Source: Chionis minor (taxonomy: Eukaryota > Chordata > Aves > Charadriiformes > Chionididae). Taken from it: 64,000 nucleotides of DNA. The stretch's first letter is position 1. Each line of letters begins with the position of its first letter. The notes beneath the pieces were generated by a model. That model was not told the origin of the DNA. It saw nothing but the letters and a program-made list of their open reading frames with translations, and searched no databases. The DNA is taken from positions 62,001-126,000 of the forward strand of contig VZSF01000979.1 of the NCBI GenBank assembly GCA_013398295.1. Direction: 5' to 3'. Of this stretch, positions 24,101 to 36,100 are shown piece after piece. A program made the translations under genes and the position numbers.

Positions 24101-27100
24101 AAGAGGAAAAACTTCTTTCCTTAGAGGGTGACAGCACTGGAACAAGCTGCCCAGAGAGGTTGTGGAGTTTCCTCCTCTGGAGACATTTGAAACCTGTCTC
24201 GATGAGTTCCTGTCCAGCCTACTCTACTTGAACCTGCTTTGGCAGGGAGGCTGGACTAGATGATCTCCAAAGCTCCCTTCTAACCCTTTCTATTCTGTGA
24301 TTCTGTGATTCTATGACTCTATATGTTTTTGCTGTACTGTATAAAAACTGGCTTGGATTTAAGTTCTGTGGTGCTCTGGCTAGCTGGGTGTGAGAGGGTC
24401 ATATCAGGATATTTGCACTTCCTTTTGGAGGATTCCTTCTCTTCCTGAAGCCTTGAGTGATTTGGTTGAGAGCGAGCCAATGATTATGCTCAGCATAAGG
24501 CAATGAAAGACAGGAGTTCATAGCAATTGTGAAGTAAAGAAATGGAAAAAGTAGCTGCTTCTCAGAAAGCCTTTATTGCCACCAAAGGATTTCCACCCTG
24601 CTGACTTTTGAGAAAAATTACCCAACAATCACTGAAAATAATTGAGGGAAAAATTCAGGAATAATGATACCAAATCAGGAAGGCCAAAAAAAACCTCACC
24701 AACAATTGTCCTTCATCCTGGTAGGGAGATAGCAACATGAGTTTTCAGCTAGGCATTGGTTTTATGTTAGTTCTTGGGTTATCACATTTCCCAGAATATT
24801 CAAAAGGAATTTCTGTCCTGGTACGTTTTATAGATGAGTGGTTTTGAGTTTGATGGGGTAGACTGTCAAGCCTAGACTAATCATATAGATTGAAATTTTT
24901 TTTAATATTTTTGAGTGTGTGTGCTATAGTTCAAGCTCTCTTAAAAGAAAATATACTTTTTTTGTGTGTAAATAACACCATAGTGGCAATATATCCACCC
25001 TCAAAAGTAAGTTAATCTGTTTGTAGTGTTTGGCAGTTTTCTCTGACTTTTTGATAAAGTATTTTTATTTTATTCTTCAAAGATACCTGGCAAGGAAAAA
25101 CACAAGTATAAAGCATGGATTCAACAGTAACTTAAAAATATGTAAGCAATGGCATTTGCAATTCACATTTGGACACTGACAGGTTGTAGTTTACTCCAAC
25201 TCACAGGACTGGCCATTGTGATGAGTATTCAGTGCTTTCTTTTTCCTTAATCCTGTATTAGTATACTGAGATTATGAAAGGTGTAGGACACGTTGCATAA
25301 TGATAAAAGTCACCTGTCTCCATCTTCTCAAAATAAACCTACTTTGGATGGAGAATAGGCATGACGCTTACTGTTGAACATGTATCACACTAACATTTCT
25401 GCCTCAAAATTTCTGATGTATTTCTACAAGCTTTTACATGTTTTTATCATGAGCTTCAACTCTGATATTGTAAAACATGTCTCTGATCCAAAGATGCATT
25501 TGAGTNAATTTGACTATAGTTTGCAAGTTGATTTTTTTTTCTTTTCGTATGCATATCTGAGATTTAATTCTGAAGTGTGTCTATCCCTGCTTGGCTCTGG
25601 AAGTTTTTGTTTGGTCAAGATCTCTGCTTGCTTTTGAGGTTGTTTCCCCCCAAATCACTGCATAGCAGAGTTGTATGGGAACAAAGGAAAAGATAGATAT
25701 TTCTAAGCTTCCATCTTTTCCCTCCACTACACTTATTGCAGTTTCTTGGATCCCAGCTGAATTTATACTGATGTGTTTTATAGACATAAAATATGAGCTA
25801 TTGGCTTTTAGCATGCATAAGCATGACCAGCTCTGCAGAGAGAGACCTGGGAGTTCTGGTGGACAATAAGTTGACCATGAGCCAGCAATTTGCCCTTGGC
25901 CAGCAGGTCGAGGGAGGTTATCCTCCCGCTTTACTCTGCCCTGGTGAGGCCACATTTGCAGTAATGTGTCCAGTTCTGGTCCCTCCTAGTTAAAAAATAA
26001 CAGCAAACTGCTGGAGAAGGTACAGCAGAGGTCTACAAAGACTATCAAGGGAATGGAGCACCTCTCCTATGAGGAAAGGCTGAGAGACCAAATGAAGAGA
26101 AGACTGAGAGGGGATCTCATCAATGCTTATAAATACCTAAAGCACAGGTGTCCAGAGGACGTGGCTAGACTCCTTTCAGTGGTGCCCAGCAACAGGACAA
26201 GGGGCAACGGGCACAAAATGGAACACAGGAAATTCCATCTCAAAAGAGGAAAAACTTCTTTCCTTAGAGGGTGACAGCACTGGAACAAGCTGCCCAGAGA
26301 GGTTGTGGAGTTTCCTCCTCTGGAGACATTTGAAACCTGTCTCGATGAGTTCCTGTCCAGCCTACTCTACTTGAACCTGCTTTGGCAGGGAGGCTGGACT
26401 AGATGATCTCCAAAGCTCCCTTCTAACCCTTTCTATTCTGTGATTCTGTGATTCTATGACTCTATATGTTTTTGCTGTACTGTATAAAAACTGGCTTGGA
26501 TTTAAGTTCTGTGGTGCTCTGGCTAGCTGGGTGTGAGAGGGTCATATCAGGATATTTGCACTTCCTTTTGGAGGATTCCTTCTCTTCCTGAAGCCTTGAG
26601 TGATTTGGTTGAGAGCGAGCCAATGATTATGCTCAGCATAAGGCAATGAAAGACAGGAGTTCATAGCAATTGTGAAGTAAAGAAATGGAAAAAGTAGCTG
26701 CTTCTCAGAAAGCCTTTATTGCCACCAAAGGATTTCCACCCTGCTGACTTTTGAGAAAAATTACCCAACAATCACTGAAAATAATTGAGGGAAAAATTCA
26801 GGAATAATGATACCAAATCAGGAAGGCCAAAAAAAACCTCACCAACAATTGTCCTTCATCCTGGTAGGGAGATAGCAACATGAGTTTTCAGCTAGGCATT
26901 GGTTTTATGTTAGTTCTTGGGTTATCACATTTCCCAGAATATTCAAAAGGAATTTCTGTCCTGGTACGTTTTATAGATGAGTGGTTTTGAGTTTGATGGG
27001 GTAGACTGTCAAGCCTAGACTAATCATATAGATTGAAATTTTTTTTAATATTTTTGAGTGTGTGTGCTATAGTTCAAGCTCTCTTAAAAGAAAATATACT

Positions 27101-30100
27101 TTTTTTGTGTGTAAATAACACCATAGTGGCAATATATCCACCCTCAAAAGTAAGTTAATCTGTTTGTAGTGTTTGGCAGTTTTCTCTGACTTTTTGATAA
27201 AGTATTTTTATTTTATTCTTCAAAGATACCTGGCAAGGAAAAACACAAGTATAAAGCATGGATTCAACAGTAACTTAAAAATATGTAAGCAATGGCATTT
27301 GCAATTCACATTTGGACACTGACAGGTTGTAGTTTACTCCAACTCACAGGACTGGCCATTGTGATGAGTATTCAGTGCTTTCTTTTTCCTTAATCCTGTA
27401 TTAGTATACTGAGATTATGAAAGGTGTAGGACACGTTGCATAATGATAAAAGTCACCTGTCTCCATCTTCTCAAAATAAACCTACTTTGGATGGAGAATA
27501 GGCATGACGCTTACTGTTGAACATGTATCACACTAACATTTCTGCCTCAAAATTTCTGATGTATTTCTACAAGCTTTTACATGTTTTTATCATGAGCTTC
27601 AACTCTGATATTGTAAAACATGTCTCTGATCCAAAGATGCATTTGAGTTAACTGATCATCAGCTGTAATAGAATGGTGCTATGTGAGTATAGTCATACCG
27701 TATTTTTAACCAGGTAGTGATGGGTTGAACTCCGTAACCAGTTGTGCTACCTGTTGCCCAACCCAACTACATCTTTGGATTGAATCATAGGCATAATGTT
27801 GAAGGAACTATCGCTTGAAGTGATTCATGTGATTACATATGCTGTAAAAGGTATGGGAGCGACTTGCTTAAGAATGAAAAAAATTGGGTTTGCTTCCTCC
27901 CATTAGCAAGTGTTACAGAATTTCATTTCTTAGGAAGTCTGAGAAAGAATACTTAGAAATATTTAGGAATTATTTCACATGGTAAGAATAATAAGGCTTT
28001 GGATACTCAATTAGCATCATACTTATTTAAAAGAAACTGCAAGATTCTTACTGAATCTACTTTGCTCTTGATTTAGCCTAAGAGCATCAAAATTAATTGG
28101 AAATATGTAAAGAACTATGCCTGCTAGTGTGGGAAAAGCAGTCCAGCTAACAATGCGAAGTCAAATGAAAAATCACTATGGAAGAAATTACTTGGGGCTT
28201 GCTCTAAGGATTTTAATGTGTGTTTCCCACAGTAATAGCTGTACCTGGCTCACCATGCTGTTTTCCACAAGGCTACACAGCAAAAAGCTTACAGCAGCAG
28301 GACATCAGCCTGCAAAACTGTGATTCGGCATAAATGAGCAAGTAGAAAGCTTGTAGAAAACTAGCTGAAACATCATGCTTGAATCTTCCTATCAACCTAG
28401 AGGAATTTTGTGCCGAGGAAAACCTACAGGTCCATGTGCAGTTTTGGAAAGTACTGTGAAGAACACATTTTTCTTTAGGTTAAAGAGTCCTTGTTTATTC
28501 ACTTTTTGCATGAAATTAATCTGTTTCCCCTTTTCAAACTTCTGGGTTTTATTTCAGAAAATGAGATGCACATTCATTTTAACAGTGTTTTCTGTGTGAA
28601 ATCTGAATTAATTACAGAGGACTATAAACGTCTTCTATCTCAGAAAAAAGGGTCAAGAGACCAGGGTCCTAGGGAGTTACAGATAAAGCTAGATGGTAAG
28701 AAGCAAAAGTTACAGGGTGATGTTCAGGAGGAAATGGTCTTTGGTAGCAAAAAAAGGGTGGGCCTAGAGGAGAACACAAAGATTGTAGGGACTTAAATGG
28801 ACTTAAGTGTTGATGGAAGAACTACATCTGAAAGACAGACTGGAGATAACTGGAGAGAAGCTGAAACATTTACTAGGAGTCGCTTCACTTCCATCAAACT
28901 GCTAAATCTGCAAAGCCTCCATACATCTCTACAAGTTTAGTAGCAGAACTCAGAAAGTTTTCTGTATGTGACTGCATATTTCTAAGACTTTTTCTCCCTT
29001 TTGTGAGAAACTGCAAAGTGCTAAGAATTGTGCCAATGAGAGGACAACTTTCCAAACTTGAACAGACTAGTTTTATTCTAATAACTGTCAGCTGAGTGAG
29101 GTGCATATTCTTGGTCTCTGCTATTGTATTTCCAAAAGTTTTGTCTATTGCATTGTGTTATTCATTTGGGACCACATTACAAAGCGTTGATTCAGTGTAT
29201 TTTCAGGCTTTATGCAGCATTAGAAAGCTATTTTCCAGTACAAATTATTCAGTACAAAATCAGCAAAGGAAGCTTTATTTAATGGGTTGTACAAAGCATT
29301 TAATTGGTTTTGAAAAGCATGCGGCTACTGAATCTGGAACCACTTTCAGATCTATATTTCTTTGTCTTTTGGGGATATTTATCTACTTTTAAAAAGAAGT
29401 CTTTTTTAAAATTATTTGGTTGCATTCCAGGAAGTCAGTCTTTTGCTCTTCAAAGGTTAAAGATTAAAGAAAAAATGGGAGATAAAATTATACAAAGGTT
29501 CTTTTGTAACCCTGAAAAATAAAAGGCTTGATTTAAGCAGTACTGAAAAAGTTTCAGAAGTTGAAACTTTTTTTTTTTAAAAAATATACAGCTTTATTTG
29601 AAATATGCTGATATTTAGCCAGCTAGAACTGAATGCAGCAGGAACTCCTACTGCAGCGTCCTTGGCCTTCCGCAATAAGGCCAGAGCACTGTGGCCCCTG
29701 AGCTCACAGATGGCAATTGTACCACGCCGTCATATTTTCTTCCACTTGGGATGTCTGTGACTAAATCTCTTTTTCATTAGACAAAACTGTATAATTCTGC
29801 AGCGACACTGTCACAAATGAAGTGAAAAATAAAATGTGAAGATTGACCCATTTGCTGGGCCAGCAAAGAATCCACTTTCATGTGTTTTAGCCATGATTTC
29901 ACAAATAGCCTTTTTATAGGTACATTTTTGCAAGCTGGTGTATGTTTAATCTTCCCCTGATACCAGCCAGATTCAGTCCAGCCCTGAACCCAAATCCGTG
30001 GTGTTGTGTTGATGCAGCAAGAAGATCCAGCTTCCAGGAGGTTTTCTTGGCTGAGGCTCAGTGCTGCTTGTTCTCTTCTACTGGCTTGATGCCAGCCAGC

Positions 30101-33100
30101 TGAGCTCAGCAGCATGGGCTTGCACATGCCAACACGCACTGATATCAACTTCCTCAAGTGAAAGAGTTTTTCAATTGCAGAGGATGATACTGTTTCTCAC
30201 TGTTTCGAAAATGAGCTTACGTGGGAGGCCAAGCCGATGTTCGCAGTCCTGCTCCCCTCACTGAGTAACTGTCACCAGCATCCCAATCACTTCCTTTTAT
30301 GCTGTTCACTTCCTCTGTTTCCTAAGATCCCAACTGAGGCAGGTAGCCTTTTGCCATATCAGCATAAAATACATTTAAAGGCAGTCAGTTACTGCCTTAA
30401 GAACTAAGGCATTCTTCTTAACGTCACTTAGCTTCAAGTACATTTTGATCAGATGCACTGTTCTGTGTTGCTGTATTGCACTCCTATGTTGTTTGCAGGT
30501 CTTTAAAATATGCTTACAGCATCATTTGTTGTAATATGTACTATACAAGCCATTAATTTTTTTTTTTTTTTTTTTTTTNNNTTTTTTTTTTTTTTTTTTT
30601 TGCAAGAGGTCAAGATATACGAGAACTGCATAAAACTTTTTAATTTTATTTTAATCTTTAGCTTAAATTTCTCTATCCTCTTTTATTTTCCAGGATAGAA
30701 GCAGTGTGATTTTTTTCTTTTCTGCTAATAACTTTTTTTGAGTTTCCCAATATTTTCCAGTCGTGCATCCTTTTGCAAGACATTTCTACTTGGTTTCAGT
30801 GCTCCTTGTTTGCACTTAGGCCTACTTTGTTTCAGTCTCTTGCAAAATGCAGAGGACACCTGAAATGCCATGGCAGTAAGTGTGAAATGGAACAAAAATA
30901 ACTCTTTGACCACATGCTGGTAGGGAGAAATAGTGTATGGCCAACGTGTAAGCCCTGCGCAATGCTAAGTGCAAATACATCCTTTCCCATTTTTGAAAAA
31001 AAACTTGTGTATTTCTCAGAATAACTGGTGTTTATAGAGGGTGCAGTTGTTATTTGCTACAGACCATGTGCAGGTAAAATATCCTAACTCTCTTCTCTTG
31101 GCTAAATCTGTCTTTGTGATATAATTCATTGTGGGTGATTTGTGGTCTAATTTTCATCAGTAAAGACTGAGGTATTATGCTTTGTCCTACAGTTTGAGTT
31201 ATGTTTGTATCCATCTGTTCTAGGGAAACAAGGGTGCCTCTTCTGCAGTTCTTGGTTTACAAAGGTTAGAGTTGGCCGGGCAATATGCATGTGGATAAGT
31301 GCCAGGGAAATCTAGTTTTCCATGTTTTAGAGGCACAATAACCGGGCAGACAGCACGAACATTTGGTTAAAAGATCTCTTTAAAAACAAACAAACAAAAA
31401 AATTATTAATGGCTACTGGACAAGTATGAGCTACTACTCTAGGTTTGTAGTAGAAATAATATTTAGGCTGTTGTCTTGGTGACTGAGTGTTAACCTTTCA
31501 CGTATAGGTACACACTGTGCTCAGCAAAGAATGCTGCGTGCATCAGCTAGTGTTCTCTTCACAGTTTAAATTGGTACTGAGAGGGATGTTGTCCCAGGTT
31601 TTCTACAGTGCCTCCTTTCTTGTAGGACGTGAAGTTAAAAGCTGGAACTTCAGTTTTATCCTTTGATAAACATTTATATTCTGCATTTCTGATCAATGCT
31701 TTCATCTGTATTTTTAGCCATTCTGTTAACGAAACACAAAATAATTCAAAATCTTAATTTAATTTACCTACCTTGTGATTAAATATGCAGTCAAATACTA
31801 TGTACCTTGCCAAGAAATGGGGTTTTTTGTCCTTAATACCCATAGCTCTCAAAAGAATCCTCTCCAACTTCCCTGTAGCTCTGCTTTTTCCACTGCTTCT
31901 GCCAATAGTCTTTTTAATTCATATACACAAGTTTGCTAGAAACAGATGAGAATGTGTGCATCATAGAAACTGGAAGTTTAGAAGAAAATAGATATTATTA
32001 TTAATATAAAGTATCATTTTCACAGTCAGAATCAGTGATATTTTTAAATGTTCTGAATTGTCAGGTTATGTACTGTTTGTGTCAGTGTTTGTACTGAAAA
32101 ATGAAACAAAATGTGAAAGCCAGGTAGCCGTAAATCAGTAGATTAATGTTAAGTTAGCAATGTAACTTGGGTCACCGTAAACTCCACATTTGCATTTACC
32201 ATCTGCAGGTTTAAAGGTATCTTCGACTAGTGAGATTTCCTTGTACAGAATCTGTGGAAAATGTAGTAAGATACCTTCAAACCTATTAATTATTTAGAAG
32301 TTAATCTTACACTGCTTATCATGACCCTTACTTTTAGTCAAAAATATTATGCTCACGATGCTTCCATAGCACATGGAAGCCACAGAAGGTCATGTAATAC
32401 ATTTGCATATTAAAATATGCCACACAGTTTGTCTATGAAGTCAAACTTCAAAGCATCTGATTTCTGGCTAAGATAGAATGGGAAGATGAGAGGGCAAAAG
32501 GATGGCCGTACTGGATCAGATCAAGACCACGTATTGTCTGGTATCATGTCTGCAGGAGTACGCATAATCCAATAGCTAAAGACAAAAAATAATATGAGCA
32601 TAATACGAGCAAAATAATAATATGAGCAAGCATATAAAATATTCCTTATCCACTTTCCAAGTGTTTCCATCTGAGAGGATTTCCTGAAACACATGTGCGT
32701 TATGTATGGTTTGTAAGCTGCAGTGGTTTTGCCTTCCATTAACTTATCCATTGAATATATAACATTCAGCATCCAAAGCATCCTTTGTCAACAAGGTCTA
32801 CAGGTCTATTCCCTGCTGTGTGGAGTCATCTGTTATTTACTTCTGAACAATATGACCTATGTAGCTTCTTTTGATTCCTCTAGCTTTATTTCCTTTAGAA
32901 GAACACTTATTATTATTGTTGGTTTTAATTCGACCTCACTCAGAAAAACAAGGATTTGGGGGGGTTAGTAGCAAACAGCTGGCATTTTTTGTCTTCTAGT
33001 TTGCTTATTTTAGCATTTGACATTTTCAAACCTTCTGTTACAGCTATGTGCATTAGACGTGTATTCTTTAAAATTATGAGAATTTACTATATTGCATAAC

Positions 33101-36100
33101 AGATTCAGGAAACTTCAAGAGCATTTAGTGTAGTGAATACACAGTAAAAATCACAGTAGTTGTCTATACTGCATCACTGTGAAGAAATTCCTTGTCTGTC
33201 AGCAAATGATGGAATGATGAGGGAGGATATTATGATGGAGCGTACAAAGCACAGATTATATGTGTAGTCTTCGGTAGCTTTAGGAGAAAGTAAATTGGAA
33301 GAGATAAGCTGGAATCTGTGATCTTTAATATTTCCTATCATAATATGTTTTAAATATCATCATAAGGTGAAAAGAAACATGTCTCTGAAGGCTTCTAGAA
33401 TGATGTTCTGTCCCTCTTATCCAGGGGATAAAGTAAGCAGACTTCTGGAGAACTTTAATAGGAAAGTCAGCATGGATAGATTTTGTACCCACCTTTCTTC
33501 AACTAAGTAAAGAACTTAGACGCTGACTTTAGCAGGTGATCTCATTAGAACCATTTCATTGTCTAAGAAGAAGGTTGTTAGTCTAAATGACGTAGGCTGA
33601 ATCCCACACATGGTGTCAAAATTAATAATAGCTATTATTTTTACTATGAAATTTAGTAAAAGAAGATTGAACCAGTGATAACTTGACCGAATTTTTTAAA
33701 AATAAATTTTCTTGATTTTAATTATGTTTTGGTGACAGAATGTAGGGGAGGAAAAGACCTATTGCACATGAACAAGCATAGCAGAATTTCTTTAAACATA
33801 AATATTTGAGGAAGACAAAAGATGCATGGATTACTTTTCCAGCAAATTATTTCCCATCAGACCGTCAGCCATGAATTTTTTCTTATTGTTTGCAATGAAT
33901 CTTTTCTGAAGAACAAAAGTAAACTCGGTTTTAATTTGTTCACTTTTTTATATTTCCTGACACTGACTGGTGGAAGAAAAACTAAAATAACACAAATGAA
34001 ACTTTTCCTCTTTCGCTCTCCAGTGAGACTGGAAATACCTACTAAGTGATAAATAGCCTTTTGTGGTAATTTTACTGCATTAAGCAGGAAATAAAATGCT
34101 GAGAGAGAGATTAGCATTGACCACTTGGGAGCTTAATTATAGTAACAAGCTTTCTATGAGAATATCATCATCTCAGTGGTGAATAACACAGATGTATTTT
34201 AGTAACTGGGTATTATTTAGGTACTTTGACATACGGCAAGTATTATGAATTCGTGTATTTTTATGTAGCTGCTAAATGTCAGCAAATGATCATGAAATGC
34301 TTCTTTGAAACAAAATTAGACTCGTGTGTAATTGTGTTTTTAAGTAGTCTTCATGTTCTACAAATTCAACTAAGTTGGCTCTTGTGTATTAAATACACAG
34401 CTCTGCAGCAGCAGTCAGTTGTTGCTTTTGAAAATGACTTCAACAGGACAAAGATGGAAGAGCTCAATATGAGAAATAAAAAATAAAGAAAAGAGTAAAG
34501 CTTGATTTTTATACATAAATAGTAATTTAGTCTTCTTAATGAGACTCACAGTGAGTTACGATTATCACTTCAAGCTTGAGTTTTCATCCTATATACCTCA
34601 TTTTTCTGAAACTTGCTATACAGTAATATTTTTTTAAATTAAATATATCTGAAAGTTTTTCCTATTCTTTTCTTACGTGTGTCTTCTGCAAACAGCTGAG
34701 AATTATTTAAGTCTCAAATTTATGAAAACTTGAGAACTACTACCTTGAATGAGGGAAGGAACATTTTGTGTAAAATTCTTGAATTAGAAATGCATGGAGT
34801 TAAAAGGAGTAGAAATAGCTAAAAAGTTGGGGGGGGTTACTATTAAAGGTAATGGTATTTCATTAATGTTATTTGAATTGTGATTTAGAAATGAGTGATG
34901 GACTTTGCAAAATAGGTTTTGGATGCAGTAGTCCAGTTGCTAACATCTCTGAATTTAGCTGTGTATGTATATGTAAGGAGGTATGTTTTAAATCTCTTGC
35001 TGGCTGTGATAAATCTGCCTAAAATGCCGCTTGCAGTTCCCATTTCCTACCCTCAGTTAAATCATAATTGAACCTTGAGTTCTTAAAAGTCTTGGGTTTT
35101 ACGTGTATTGCTACATATTAATTTTTTTTTTAAAGCTCTCTTTCACCTCGTTGGCTCTTCCAATGTCGATGTGAAAAATGCACTGACCTTCAGTGGACCT
35201 CTGGAAGACATGTTTGGGTACACAGTCCAACAGTATGAAAATGAGGAAGGGAAATGGTAAGCTGTTTTTCTTTTCTTACATGGAAACTCCAAGTTCTCAG
35301 GTATTCAGTGACTCAGGTGCTAGACTAGAATTTGTAAGTATGCCCCATACATAAGGGTCAGATTATGTCAGTCATATTTCTTAAACGAACGCAGAGCCCT
35401 AAGGAAACCTGGAAAGACTGGGTAAGTGAAAGATCCAAAATTATATATATATTTATTTCCTCAAAAACATAGATGAGTTCACAAAGTAGGTAAATCCCCT
35501 TTTTGATGGAGCTGAGAAAGTTTCGTGTTATGCCTGAGTCTTTTTTTCTGCTTACTGAATAAATTTATTATTTATCTTTTCCTTGTGTTAATGTGTTGAC
35601 ACTGAAATTGCTCCTGTTTTAACTAACTGATCTGTATTATGGGTTTTTTTCCTAAAGTTTTCTGTCAAAGGCTGTCTGAACTGAGTTTTTTAACTGGTGG
35701 AAAGATTTCACTCTCAAAATATTCATTAATATAGTACTTTGTCTTCCTTTTTGGAGGCCTAATTCTGCAATTGGTAATGTATTTGCATTTGGGACTTGGA
35801 GCCGCCTTCTTAATCTGTCTTTTCCTTCTTATCATTCTCCTGAATTAGAAGTTGCATTTTGGTGTGCTTACTGGTATTGTTGCTTCTCGGTCATTTGATA
35901 AACACCCATGTCTGCCTTTCCGCCGCAAGAACAAACTTTGCAGGCTAAGCACCGGGCTGGAGGACTCAAATAACTACGGAATTTGTAAAAGGTTTGGGAA
36001 TCCCGAGATCTCCATTGTTCTTTACAGATTGCTCTGATTATCCCAGCGCTTTGCTGGTAATTTGGCATTCTCGGTAAACCCAGGGGCTCCCGTGGGCAGC

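Larger units (their letters stand above)
27649..35135. other. ITGA1 intron 1, final segment
   Basis: AT-rich intronic DNA with a T tract and gap near 30557-30601 and an ancient CR1-like relic at 32497-32925. It ends in the T-rich tract and AAAG acceptor of exon 2. No gene recognised. Confidence 0.6.

Noticed and set aside
23364..27648. Real segmental duplication
   Set aside because: Apparent complete identity and the single N exactly at the junction favour an assembly artefact; kept as a finding to be tested.
28620..28800. Purine-rich open frame resembling a charged coiled coil
   Set aside because: Biased base composition explains it; no homology recognised and no splice or promoter context.
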